Below are positions 34,281 to 42,827 of a stretch of DNA of 64,000 bases, piece by piece. This DNA is from Arenibacter hampyeongensis (GTDB lineage: Bacteria; Bacteroidota; Bacteroidia; Flavobacteriales; Flavobacteriaceae). Location: the NCBI RefSeq assembly GCF_002909255.1, contig NZ_PIOB01000010.1, positions 62,001 through 126,000 of the forward strand, in the 5' to 3' direction. Both the position numbers and the translations under genes were made by a program. Numbering within the stretch: the stretch's first letter is position 1; each line of letters starts with the position of its first letter. The notes beneath the pieces are model-generated. The model was not told the origin of the DNA. It did not search any database and worked only from the letters and a program-made list of their open reading frames with translations.

Positions 34281-34988
34281 ATGAAATTAGAAGTCATTAC
34301 AAAAAATGAAGGCGGAGAGATTCAAAATGGTATTATTTCTAAGCTCCGAGAACTGATTATTTCTAAAAATTTAGAGCCGGGGGACAAACTTCCTTCCGAG
34401 CGTGAGTTGTCCAACAAATTCGATGTAACCAGAAACAATCTTCGGGAAGCTATTCAGTTGCTAGAATTTTATGGAATATTAAAGTCGAAACCGCAAAGTG
34501 GAACATTCATTGCGGACATTGGCCAAATAGCCATGGATGGTATGCTGGAAGATATATTGCGATTGCGGGAACCTGATTTTAAATCCTTGGTAGAGACCCG
34601 GATATTATTGGAACTTATGACTTGTAAATTAGCCGCGGAGCGACGGACCTTGGAGCAATTAAGTCATATTGAGCATGCCATGGAAGCCTATAAAAAAAAG
34701 GTCAGCGACGATAGAAATGCCGTACAGGAGGACCTACTTTTCCATTTGGCAATTGCTAGGGCTAGCGGTAATAGCACCATGAACCGCTTTATGTTAATCA
34801 TAACGCCGGAAATCATTACCAATTTCGAGAAATACCATGTTTGTGATAAGGATCGGGCATTCACGGCAATTGGGGAGCATATTGATATCTATGAGGCCAT
34901 TAAAGCTAAGGACCCCCAATTGGCCGAGCAAAAAATGAAAATACATTTCAATATGTTGTATGAATATTGCTATAATATGGATAATTGA
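34281..34988 (+). CDS. GntR/FadR-family transcriptional regulator
   Basis: A 235-residue regulator. A winged helix at residues ~10-75 (PGDKLPSERELSNKFDV and TRNNLREAIQLLEFYGIL, ending KPQSGTFI) is followed by an all-helical FCD ligand domain. The FCD domain includes a metal-site type His (DLLFHLAIARASGN, HIDIYEAIKAKD). Such regulators sense organic acids or sugar acids. No obvious target operon adjoins it other than the barrel gene at 35889. Repeats upstream indicate autoregulation. Confidence 0.9.
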   Translation: MKLEVITKNEGGEIQNGIISKLRELIISKNLEPGDKLPSERELSNKFDVTRNNLREAIQLLEFYGILKSKPQSGTFIADIGQIAMDGMLEDILRLREPDFKSLVETRILLELMTCKLAAERRTLEQLSHIEHAMEAYKKKVSDDRNAVQEDLLFHLAIARASGNSTMNRFMLIITPEIITNFEKYHVCDKDRAFTAIGEHIDIYEAIKAKDPQLAEQKMKIHFNMLYEYCYNMDN

Positions 34989-35342
34989 CAGTTGAAGAAT
35001 TAAAGGAAATGACTATAGCTGACCAAAAGTTGAGTGCGCGCTAATAGCATAAAGAAACGATTGCAATTGATGTAATTTTTTGTGAATTCAAAATTGCAGG
35101 CCTTCCCGGGTAAAGACTAGTGGTCGATAATATGGGTTTGGGCTATTAGACCTAATAGTGAAATTTTGATTTGGAATCTATACCATATAAACCATGGAAA
35201 TGGTTGAAAATTTGTGAATTGATTAGAAAGTTCAAGTTTTATCCGGCAGAAATAAAATTAAATAGACTATTAAGTAATGTACAGTATTAATCCTCTTTCC
35301 AAACAAAAAAGGACGCCGAAAGCCATATTCTTGGTCTCAAAA
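34989..35342. other. 354-bp gap, nothing recognised
   Basis: No frame, repeat or hairpin of note was seen between the GntR gene and the small gene at 35343. Confidence 0.45.
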
Positions 35343-35597
35343 TTAACTGTCCAACCTGCTACCTAATCTGTGGATTTCATTTTGAGCTGCCTTTAAAAAT
35401 TGTTCCAATTCATGCCTTTTTACTTTTTCCTTGACCATTTCCAGATCAAGTTGGGTACGATAGATTAGGCTCTGGCAATACGCGATACGAGTATCCGCTG
35501 CAAGGTCCGATATAGCGGTTTTGTAAAGATTATCCATTTCAGGCAAAGAATAGTTCACAGAACGCGGTTTAAGATTTTTGATCAATTTATAATGCAT
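35343..35597 (-). CDS. Small helical hypothetical protein
   Basis: An 84-residue protein, predicted mostly helical, with a coiled-coil-like C-terminal half (DLEMVKEKVKRHELEQFLKAA, NEIHRLGSRLDS). No family recognised. It stands alone between two gene-free stretches on the IME. Codon use is plausible but the evidence is modest. The following 291 bp to 35888 hold no gene. Confidence 0.5.
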   Translation of the reverse strand: MHYKLIKNLKPRSVNYSLPEMDNLYKTAISDLAADTRIAYCQSLIYRTQLDLEMVKEKVKRHELEQFLKAAQNEIHRLGSRLDS

Positions 35598-35888
35598 TGT
35601 GGCGTGAGTTGGTCGTTATAGTTGATTTCTCAAGTATTTCCATGTTTTGGTTCCCTTGAATTGTCACAATAATCGCGCCATGATGGGGGAAGAACAATGG
35701 CTAAATCATAATAAATATAGGACCAATAAGATTATTTGGGCACTTTTTTAAATTTGATTTGGACTGCAAAATGGATTTTTGCTTCATCAATGAAAAGAGG
35801 GATTTCATGAGTTAAAATGTCTTATTCATATAATAATTATGATTCGTAAGTTGTAAATCGATAGATTTCGGAAATTAAAAATCTAAAG

Positions 35889-37034
35889 ATGAAACCATCC
35901 CAACCAAAACTTATTTTGTTCACCTTGTTAATTTTTCTATTTTATATCAATCGAATTGATGCCCAGGGCTGTGTGGCCATTAGACATTTTTCCTCTTGTG
36001 TTGGCAATAGCCTGGAAAACAATCTCCTTGGGAAGGGCGACATTCAGATCGGCATGAATTATAGATATTTCAAATCTTTTCGGCATTTTAGGGGCACAGA
36101 GGAAGAGGCCGATAGGGTTGCCAATAATACCGAGGTAATAAATCATTCCCATGCGTGGGACTTTTTCCTTACCTATGGCATCTCTGACCGCTTCTACACC
36201 AGTATAACCATACCCACCGTAATAAATGCACGATCTTCCCTTTATGAGCATGGCAGGGAAGAAAGAAATAGTACTTTTTCGCGGGGATTGGCCGATATTA
36301 GGGCCGGGGCAGGATATTGGTTATTCGATCCCATTGAACATTCAGGTGGGAATATGGCCCTTGGAATAGGCTTAAAACTACCTACAGGCAACTACAATGC
36401 AACCGATGTATTTTATAATGTCGGCCCGGAAGGAAGCCCCGAAGTGCGACCTGTTGATCAGTCCATTCAACCTGGGGATGGTGGTTTTGGCTTTACTATC
36501 GATTTTCAATTTTACCGGAAAATAGCCACAGGTCTATTTGCCTATGGTGGTGGCTTCTACCTGTTTAACCCCAGGGAAACCAATGGCATCAGAACCTTCA
36601 GGGAAACACTAAGTCCTATTTTGGAAAATGAAGCCATTATGGCCGTTCCTGACCAATATTCAGTTCGCACAGGTCTGAGTTATAGCTTATCCAATGTTAT
36701 TTCTACCTCCTTGGGTGCCAGGTTTGATGCCGTACCTGTAAAAGATGTTCTTGGAGGTAATGAAGGCTTTCGTAGGCCAGGAAATGTCCTCTCTTTAGAA
36801 CCCGGCATAGCATATATGCATCAGAATTTTACATTAAATCTAAATGTCCCTTTTGCCCTAAGACGCAATAGACCTCAAAGTGTTACGGATAGGCAGACTG
36901 AAATTGTTACAGGTCAACCAAGGAACGGGGATGCCGCCTTTGCCGATTATGTTATCAACTTTGCGGTCTCGTATAGAATACCAAATAAAAAAGTAAAAAT
37001 AGATCCAACATTAATTGATACGTTCATAAATTGA
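35889..37034 (+). CDS. Outer-membrane beta-barrel protein (transporter-like)
   Basis: A 381-residue protein with a signal peptide (ending about YINRIDAQ). The mature chain has many alternating strands ending in aromatics (GDIQIGMNYRYFKSF, AWDFFLTYGISDRFYTSITIP, FGFTIDFQFYRKIATGLFAY). It resembles the 'MetA-pathway of phenol degradation'-like outer-membrane proteins. It is likely a 14-16-strand outer-membrane barrel for uptake of a small hydrophobic or carbon compound. Cargo of the IME, downstream of the GntR regulator. Confidence 0.75.
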   Translation: MKPSQPKLILFTLLIFLFYINRIDAQGCVAIRHFSSCVGNSLENNLLGKGDIQIGMNYRYFKSFRHFRGTEEEADRVANNTEVINHSHAWDFFLTYGISDRFYTSITIPTVINARSSLYEHGREERNSTFSRGLADIRAGAGYWLFDPIEHSGGNMALGIGLKLPTGNYNATDVFYNVGPEGSPEVRPVDQSIQPGDGGFGFTIDFQFYRKIATGLFAYGGGFYLFNPRETNGIRTFRETLSPILENEAIMAVPDQYSVRTGLSYSLSNVISTSLGARFDAVPVKDVLGGNEGFRRPGNVLSLEPGIAYMHQNFTLNLNVPFALRRNRPQSVTDRQTEIVTGQPRNGDAAFADYVINFAVSYRIPNKKVKIDPTLIDTFIN

Positions 37035-37953
37035 GTCGTGCCATAATTCAATTGTTAATTGGCATAGGTTAATTTGCTTGACCCACTAAATTTGAGATTA
37101 TTTAACTACTTGGATTGATAACTCATATCTATCTACCTCTCATTTTGTCAAGATTTGGATGTCCGTCTGTTGCGGGGAACAGATTTTGAATGGAAAATAG
37201 TAGGCTTTGCCATGACCGCTCCAATGTCAGTAAACGATTAACTTTAAATAGGAGAAATATTTGTAATTAAGAATTTACTCAAGGAATACTATCTAAAACA
37301 TGTAGGCTATTTCTCCTGTATAATCATAAAACTGGTTTCTGAAATAAGGGATATTATGGACATTTCAGGCGCTATGTAATATTAGACTTTTTGGTATCCG
37401 GGAATTTTTTTTTGCCAATGGCTTTTGTAATCTATAGAAACTTTACAGATCAGGAGCAACTTTGATTGTGATTTGGGGTTTTGTAACCTGAAAGCTTTGA
37501 TATCGCATTGTGAATCAACGAACTTGAGAAGCCTTATTGTCTGTCCGACATTAAAGCTATTGGCCCAGGTTATCGGTATATAAAAGTAAATTATTGAGAA
37601 TAAGGTTTCAGGCTTTGATGTAATTCCGTCCCACCGAAATCTACGGCATGGATTTGACGGTCTATTGGTTTTTTCGGGTTGATAATTTTATATGCTGTAT
37701 CGCGAGCGGAAAAATCTATAATTAACAATGCCCCATTAAAAGATACCAAATGAAAGAAAATATAATGAATAATTTTTGAATGGTTTTCTAGGTAGATTTA
37801 TTGAAATTTAAAAGAGTGTATCATTTGTCTTGTCCTTTTTTATTTTAACCTTTTCAACCCCAAATCCTTACAAAAACTTTGCGCACGGATCCTGATTCGA
37901 TTTTATAGCGTTCGGGCGGATAAGCGTTTAATAAAATCGAATTAGGGCGCAAC
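37035..37953. other. 919-bp region without a gene
   Basis: Contains a 10-bp inverted repeat AGGAGAAATA (37250-37259) / TATTTCTCCT (37308-37317) with a 48-nt loop, and, near its end, the second copy of the palindrome-containing repeat (37848-37948). No protein frame is convincing. It separates the cargo from the mobilization genes and is a candidate location for oriT, though I cannot identify a nick site. Confidence 0.45.
37848..37948. repeat. ~98-bp direct repeat with CGATTTTAT palindrome, copy 2
   Basis: Second copy of the repeat at 33082-33180. Here the arms are longer: TTCGATTTTAT ... ATAAAATCGAA (11 bp). It lies immediately downstream of the minus-strand gene at 37954. Confidence 0.72.
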
Positions 37954-38418
37954 CTACTTTTGATCTTGGTTTTTCTCTTTTCCGGACCATTCCAAAAAGT
38001 CCTTGTAGTAATCAGGGTACTCCTCAAAATATCCGTTCAGCTTCTTTGAAATAACCGCTTTTCCCTCTTCGAAAGCCTTCTCTTTTTCTTCCCCGGACTG
38101 TGCCACTTGATAGCCCAGATAACCCGAAATGGATAGGGATATGATAAGAACCAAACAGATTAGGAATAAAAGCCATTCAGGGATTATTTGTGACTTCTTC
38201 AATTGTTCCTCTATTTTGATGGTTCTTACATCCTGCTTTTTAAAATGATCCTCCTGCGTTTTATTGAGTTCCTTCAGTTCATTTCTAATCGAGGAAATAT
38301 TTTGTACCGTTTCGGAACTGGTGAGTTCCTTGCTCAGCGTATCCAGTGTCGCCAACATCCGTCTCAATCCTTCCAGTTCGTCGGTCAACAGTTCCGTAAT
38401 CTCGTCCAGCTTTGCCAT
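37954..38418 (-). CDS. Coiled-coil, single-TM protein of the mobilization operon
   Basis: A 154-residue protein with long N-terminal coiled-coil helices (EITELLTDELEGLRRMLATL, TQEDHFKKQDVRTIKIEEQL), one membrane helix at about 82-104 (WLLFLICLVLIISLSISGYLG), and an acidic/charged tail. It is 18 bp after the relaxase gene in the same direction, so it is part of the mob operon. Similar proteins follow relaxases in other Bacteroidetes mobilizable elements. A role in docking the relaxosome at the membrane is a guess. Confidence 0.7.
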   Translation of the reverse strand: MAKLDEITELLTDELEGLRRMLATLDTLSKELTSSETVQNISSIRNELKELNKTQEDHFKKQDVRTIKIEEQLKKSQIIPEWLLFLICLVLIISLSISGYLGYQVAQSGEEKEKAFEEGKAVISKKLNGYFEEYPDYYKDFLEWSGKEKNQDQK

Positions 38419-38436
38419 AACTTTTTCTTATTTATA

Positions 38437-39306
38437 TTAATATCCTATCTCGAATCCTGCACTTTTTTGGATCGCTTGTTTGATGACCTGTTTCGCCACC
38501 TTCATAGCGATATTACCACTGAGCTGTGTGGCCTTTCCCATGAGGCTGACGGTATTGTCCTTGTTTTTGACGATGCCCCTTCCCGCATGTTCCCCGATCC
38601 CCATCACCAATCTACTGCCGGACATGGACCGGTGGACCTCACTCCCCTTCAGACTGTGCCCCTTGTATTCAAACCGGAACCCTTGTAGTTGGTTGGACTT
38701 GTTGATGCTGGGGACTACCTTTACATTATTTTCTTTCATCAATTTAATGTACCGGTCCAGCTCCTGTGGACGTTGTTCGGTCATTACTTTGTCATGGACC
38801 TGTTTGATCTCCTGTCTTATATTCCTGACCTGCTCCAATCTTTCCAATTGTACTTCCCGTACCGTGGTGAGCCCCATTTTCTCCGCCACCCGTTCCGCTG
38901 CCTGCTGGCTCCTTTTTCCTATAAAACTGTCGTTATAGGCCTTGCCATTGAAATCTATTCGGTTCACGTATACATGGACATGGGTATGTTGTCGGTCCCT
39001 ATGTACAAAGCCGATGGCCTGGTGTTCCTGTAGTTTCATTTCCTTTAGGAATTTTTCCGTGATCTCTTTTAGGGCCTTGGCGTTCAGTTCCTTTCCGTCC
39101 TCGATGGTCGGGCTGAGGACAAAGCTCAAAGTATTGTTCGTGCACCTGGCATTCTGCCCTTGGATGATCTTGAATTCCTCCGTAATCTGTTCGGGGTTTT
39201 CCCCGGCCAGATGCTGGGAGAATACCACCTCGGCATCCTTCTCTTGGTTCCAGCCATAGGACATGGAAGCCCCGGTGTGCGATATGGATCTGCCCTTGCC
39301 TATCAT
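38437..39306 (-). CDS. Relaxase/mobilization nuclease (MobA/MobB type)
   Basis: A 289-residue relaxase. The metal-binding HUH core is HTHVHVYVNRIDFNGK (about 105-120), with an N-terminal MIGKGRSISHTGASMSYGW typical of Bacteroides MobB-like relaxases. It should nick oriT and stay covalently bound to the transferred strand. The C-terminal half is basic and helical. It overlaps mobC by 4 bp (ATGA), so the two are translationally coupled. Confidence 0.9.
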   Translation of the reverse strand: MIGKGRSISHTGASMSYGWNQEKDAEVVFSQHLAGENPEQITEEFKIIQGQNARCTNNTLSFVLSPTIEDGKELNAKALKEITEKFLKEMKLQEHQAIGFVHRDRQHTHVHVYVNRIDFNGKAYNDSFIGKRSQQAAERVAEKMGLTTVREVQLERLEQVRNIRQEIKQVHDKVMTEQRPQELDRYIKLMKENNVKVVPSINKSNQLQGFRFEYKGHSLKGSEVHRSMSGSRLVMGIGEHAGRGIVKNKDNTVSLMGKATQLSGNIAMKVAKQVIKQAIQKSAGFEIGY

Positions 39307-39599
39307 TTTTTGAAATTATAAAGGTGGTCCCGTATTTCTTCGGCCAGTTTTGTGACCTCTTCTGCCAGTTTGGGATTTCGTTTTCGGAACATGTTCCCGA
39401 TCAGTTTAAAGTTGGTCGAATACTTGATCAGCATCCTATAGATATCTATCTGTTCCTCGGTAAGCCGCTCGATGATCTTGTCCCCAAAGGCGGCACGACG
39501 GCAATATTCGCTTACGCTCAGGCCGCTCTTTTTGGCCTTGATCCTTAGCAGTTTCTTCTCGAAGAGGGAACACCGGAATTTGATATAGGTCCTTTTCAT
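39303..39599 (-). CDS. mobC: MobC-like relaxosome accessory protein
   Basis: A 98-residue basic protein with a ribbon-helix-helix type start (TYIKFRCSLFEKKLLRIKAK, SGLSVSEYCRRAAFGD) and a helical tail (LTEEQIDIYRMLIKY). This is the MobC/NikA-like arrangement that binds oriT next to the relaxase. It overlaps the relaxase gene. Confidence 0.85.
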   Translation of the reverse strand: MKRTYIKFRCSLFEKKLLRIKAKKSGLSVSEYCRRAAFGDKIIERLTEEQIDIYRMLIKYSTNFKLIGNMFRKRNPKLAEEVTKLAEEIRDHLYNFKK

Positions 39600-39684
39600 T
39601 TTTTACTTCTTTGCGACCTTCGGGAGCAAAGCAAGATCGTCTTTGTGGCAACAAAGACACATCTTGAATTCCTTCCCCGATGGG

Positions 39685-40548
39685 TCATAGTTTTTCCGAC
39701 ATCCACCATGCGTTCACATCCTTAAAATCCTTGTACAGGTTTGACATGTCCCTGCATTTTGGGCTCTGTTCCAGCAATATTTCCACTGCTCTTTTACCGG
39801 CTTTGTCATTGTCCAGGTATAGCTGTACGGATTCATAGCTTTCCAATAGTCCAAGTGTTTTTTCTACAAAGGCCAGGGAGTTCAATATCAATAGGTCATT
39901 ATTTTCCTTTAGGTTTTTATCCTTCTCCATCAAGCTCAGCATATCGAACATGCCCTCGGTAACTATCAATCTACCGTTCCCGTTCTTCATGTGGGTAATA
40001 TCCTTTGGGGAACTGGAGTTCTTGTAATATTTGTTCCGAAGCTCCCATCCATAGGAATCGTTCTGTAACCCGATGGCGAAATACATTTTGTCCTTAAAGC
40101 TATAATGGACCTCCCGACAGAGTCTCTTGGCCGTTGGCAGGGAAATTCCCCTTTTTTCCACATACTCCTTTAGGGCAAGATGGCGCAGTTCCATTACATC
40201 CCTGATTTTGATCCTCTCTTCCTCAAATCCGTTAAAAAGTTGCTGGTGAAAAGAAAAAGAGATCTGGCCGTTTTCCAACCAATCCAGGGTTTCCCTTACC
40301 GATGTTCCGCTCAGAAGACATACCAGGTCGATCACGTTGCCCCCTTTCCCGGCACCATGGTCGTACCATCTGTTCAGTGGCCTGGACACCTTGAAAGAGG
40401 CTTGGGTTTCTGACCTGAAAGGACTCAGGAACCAAGCTTCTTTGTCCGATGTCCTGGTGGGAAAGTGCCCGAGTTTTGCCAGCGCTTTCTCGATGGGAAA
40501 ATCCCGGGCTGTTTCACACCTTGTCCTATATGTTTTTTTTCTTTTCAT
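39685..40548 (-). CDS. Toprim-domain primase
   Basis: A 287-residue primase-like protein. The N-terminal region has a CHC2-type pattern (FPIEKALAKLGHFP, AWFLSPFRSETQASFKV, RWYDHGAGKGGNVIDL). The toprim signature residues are the Glu of LIVTEGMFDMLSLM and the D-x-D of VQLYLDNDKAGKRAVE. It likely primes element replication after transfer together with the VapE ATPase upstream. No helicase domain is fused. Confidence 0.86.
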   Translation of the reverse strand: MKRKKTYRTRCETARDFPIEKALAKLGHFPTRTSDKEAWFLSPFRSETQASFKVSRPLNRWYDHGAGKGGNVIDLVCLLSGTSVRETLDWLENGQISFSFHQQLFNGFEEERIKIRDVMELRHLALKEYVEKRGISLPTAKRLCREVHYSFKDKMYFAIGLQNDSYGWELRNKYYKNSSSPKDITHMKNGNGRLIVTEGMFDMLSLMEKDKNLKENNDLLILNSLAFVEKTLGLLESYESVQLYLDNDKAGKRAVEILLEQSPKCRDMSNLYKDFKDVNAWWMSEKL

Positions 40549-40582
40549 CAGCCAGTTCTTTTTTCGTGTTTTCTGTTACCTT

Positions 40583-40760
40583 CCTACCTAAGTCAATGTT
40601 TATAGGGGTTAAGGGCCTAGGTAGTTGTGATTTTAATGTTACCCATCTTACCCTAATAGGTAGGATTGGTAATACCTAGGTAATTAGTGGTTAATGTATC
40701 CTACCTTAAGGCAGCTCCCGCCATTGCGACGGTCGTGGTCCGTAGGGTAATTAGGTAGGT
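40583..40760. repeat. Iteron-like cluster of TAGGTAGG motifs
   Basis: At least six copies of TAGGTAGG or its reverse complement, exact or with one change: 40583-40590, 40617-40624, 40655-40664, a palindromic TACCTAGGTA at 40673-40682, CCTACCTTAAGG from 40700, and TTAGGTAGGT at 40751-40760. They lie between the primase and VapE genes, a plausible place for a replication origin of the element. Confidence 0.55.
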
Positions 40761-41968
40761 GCTTTTGGACTTTTTCTATGTTCCACCTCCCATGGGGTCT
40801 GGACAAATACTTGTTTGGCCAGATACCCGTACACCTGCCGTTTGGGATGTTTCACCCTTTGGAAGTTGAATCCCGAGAGGGCTCGACCCAGGTTTATCTG
40901 ATTCAATCTGAGGTTAAGGCAACTGAGCTTGACCAATACATCAGAGGCGGTGACGAAATCGGACATGTCGGTGGATTTTTCAAAGTATTTGGAGACCAGT
41001 TCCTCTTCGGTGGTCAATTTGGTGTATTTCTTATTGCGTTCCTCGTTCTCCAAAATATCGTTCAGGGTGAGTTCGGGATTAAAGTTGGGGTCGTTATAAG
41101 CGAGGTGGTATGCCTGTATCCATACGTCCTTGATCTCCATTTCCTTGGAATAGGAGAAATCTATCCTGTCCTTGAGTTCAAAACAGAGCCAACGCACGGA
41201 TCCGGTCTCATCGTTTAGAAAGGAGGACATATTGGTGGAACCCAAAAAGGAACAGATTCTGGGTAGGGTAGTATTCTTTCGGTCATAGGGCAGACGTTCG
41301 TTGATAAAGGTTTTGGAAAAGAAAGCTTTCAGGGCATTCACGTCTTTTTTGGTCAGCACGGCCAATTCGTCCAAGTTGTAAAGGAAGTTTCGGCATAATT
41401 GGATCCTGGCATCCTTATCATTACTGATGTCCTCTGCCATATAATCGGAGAGCTCGGGCGGGCAGATAAAGCGGCACCAAGTGGATTTGCCAGAGCTTTG
41501 TCCCTTATGGCTTATGATCAGGGCCTGTTTGTTGAAATACCCTGGTTCCAGGGCGCACCTTATGGCCCGGACCAACCATTTTTTGAGATGGTAGACAAAG
41601 GCCCCATCATCATAGGTGGGGACATAGGATGCCAATTTTAGGATATGGTCCTCCCCGTTCCATTTAGGAAGGGAATCAAAATACGCCCTGATAGGATTGT
41701 ATTTCGGGATGAGTTCCGATCTGATCAGGATTTCCAACTTAGACGTGCTGATATCCACACCCGCCTTGGCCAGTTCAATGATCAAGGAATTGAGGTTCAG
41801 ATAGGACCAATCCGTTGACTTTTTGAAGGATATCTGGAAATCATGGGATATCTCGTTGTACATAATGTCATACTTCCCCTCCAGGTATTCGATCGTATAG
41901 TCATAGATGGTCTTTTTTTTGGCGTCCTTTACCTTGTAAAGTCCATCTGCCAAGTCACCAGCTATCAT
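40751..41968 (-). CDS. VapE-family (virulence-associated E) ATPase
   Basis: A 405-residue SF3-like ATPase of the VapE family. The Walker A loop is SHKGQSSGKSTWCRF, followed by the LYNLDELAVLTKKDVNALKAFFSK Walker B region (read as DEL), then IDERLPYDRKNTTLPRICSFLGSTN-like sensor segments. VapE proteins act with primases in replication of mobile elements and phages. No phage genes are present. It overlaps the HTH gene upstream by 4 bp. Confidence 0.88.
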   Translation of the reverse strand: MIAGDLADGLYKVKDAKKKTIYDYTIEYLEGKYDIMYNEISHDFQISFKKSTDWSYLNLNSLIIELAKAGVDISTSKLEILIRSELIPKYNPIRAYFDSLPKWNGEDHILKLASYVPTYDDGAFVYHLKKWLVRAIRCALEPGYFNKQALIISHKGQSSGKSTWCRFICPPELSDYMAEDISNDKDARIQLCRNFLYNLDELAVLTKKDVNALKAFFSKTFINERLPYDRKNTTLPRICSFLGSTNMSSFLNDETGSVRWLCFELKDRIDFSYSKEMEIKDVWIQAYHLAYNDPNFNPELTLNDILENEERNKKYTKLTTEEELVSKYFEKSTDMSDFVTASDVLVKLSCLNLRLNQINLGRALSGFNFQRVKHPKRQVYGYLAKQVFVQTPWEVEHRKSPKAPT

Positions 41969-42252
41969 GAGCTTTTATTTTTGGAAGTGTCCGCCAAGGT
42001 ATTGTTCCCGATATAGCCTGGGGACAAAATGCCATTTTGCAGTAGCCAGTCGTTCAGCTTCTTCTTTTCAAAAAAGATCAGTTTTCCGTTGGGCTTGGAG
42101 TGTGGAATATTCCCAGCAGAGGTAAGTTTGTACAGATAACTTCTGGAAATGCCGGTATAGTCACAGGTTTCCTCAAAGGTCAGTACCTCTTTATGGGCCG
42201 TCATGAGCCTTTCCAAACGATCCAGTCGTTCGAGTATAAAAATATTGTCCAT
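41965..42252 (-). CDS. HTH (MerR/excisionase-like) DNA-binding protein
   Basis: A 95-residue protein with one winged helix-turn-helix of the excisionase/HTH_17 type: LTFEETCDYTGISRSYLYKL, GNIPHSKPNGKLIFFEKKKLNDWL. It probably serves as excisionase or as the regulator of the replication/mob operon. First gene of that operon (42252-37954). Upstream lie TTTGATATCAAA-type sites. Confidence 0.85.
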   Translation of the reverse strand: MDNIFILERLDRLERLMTAHKEVLTFEETCDYTGISRSYLYKLTSAGNIPHSKPNGKLIFFEKKKLNDWLLQNGILSPGYIGNNTLADTSKNKSS

Positions 42253-42827
42253 TTTGTTTCTTTTTTAGGGTTACAGAATGAACAAAAGCGCTTTTGTCTT
42301 CCTACAGTATTGTAGTTAGTTAAATGTATAAAAATAGGAAAATGAAAAAGAGCAGAAACGAAAATAGTTATCCACAACTAATTGAGGAACAACAAATTAC
42401 CACAAACTATACCTAATAATATTGCCTTTTGTACTTAATGATTTTATTTGATGTCATATGATATCAATTGATGTCAAAAAAAATCACTGTTAAAATGACC
42501 CTTTATTTGAATAATGGCAGTTATTAACAATTAAACGAAGTAATCAGGACAACTATAATCTCAAAAAAGAGGGATTTAGGGATTTGGATCAATCGAATTA
42601 TATCCATTACTCAAATATCAACAATTTCAAAATACCTTACTAATAACAAGATCAACCCAGATCACAAATGCCATCCACAACATGACTAGTTTTGATATCA
42701 AATCAATAATTGTGGGATAGCCTAAAATCGTGGGAATTTAAACTTCAGTAAGTGACTTAGATATGGGGCGTCATGGTACCAACTGCATATTGGGACATTC
42801 CTTTAATGAAACATTAATAAGAGCAAT
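42253..42827. other. 575-bp regulatory region without a gene
   Basis: Between the HTH gene promoter and the end of the Mo-hydroxylase gene. It holds the TTTGATATCAAA-type sites at 42447-42478 and 42691-42703. The remainder is A/T-rich with no convincing frame. Confidence 0.5.
42447..42478. promoter_or_regulatory. TTGATRTCAA motif cluster upstream of HTH gene
   Basis: Overlapping half-palindromes TTTGATGTCAT, ATGATATCAATTGATGTCAAA. The same motif recurs at 42691-42703 (TTTGATATCAAAT) and, twice, upstream of the integrase at 53025-53056. Its sharing between the two recombination/replication control points suggests a common element-encoded binding protein. Confidence 0.5.

Noticed and set aside
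37954-42252. Prophage or phage satellite based on the VapE and primase genes
   Set aside because: No capsid, terminase, portal, tail or lysis genes occur, while MobC and a relaxase do. A mobilizable element fits better.
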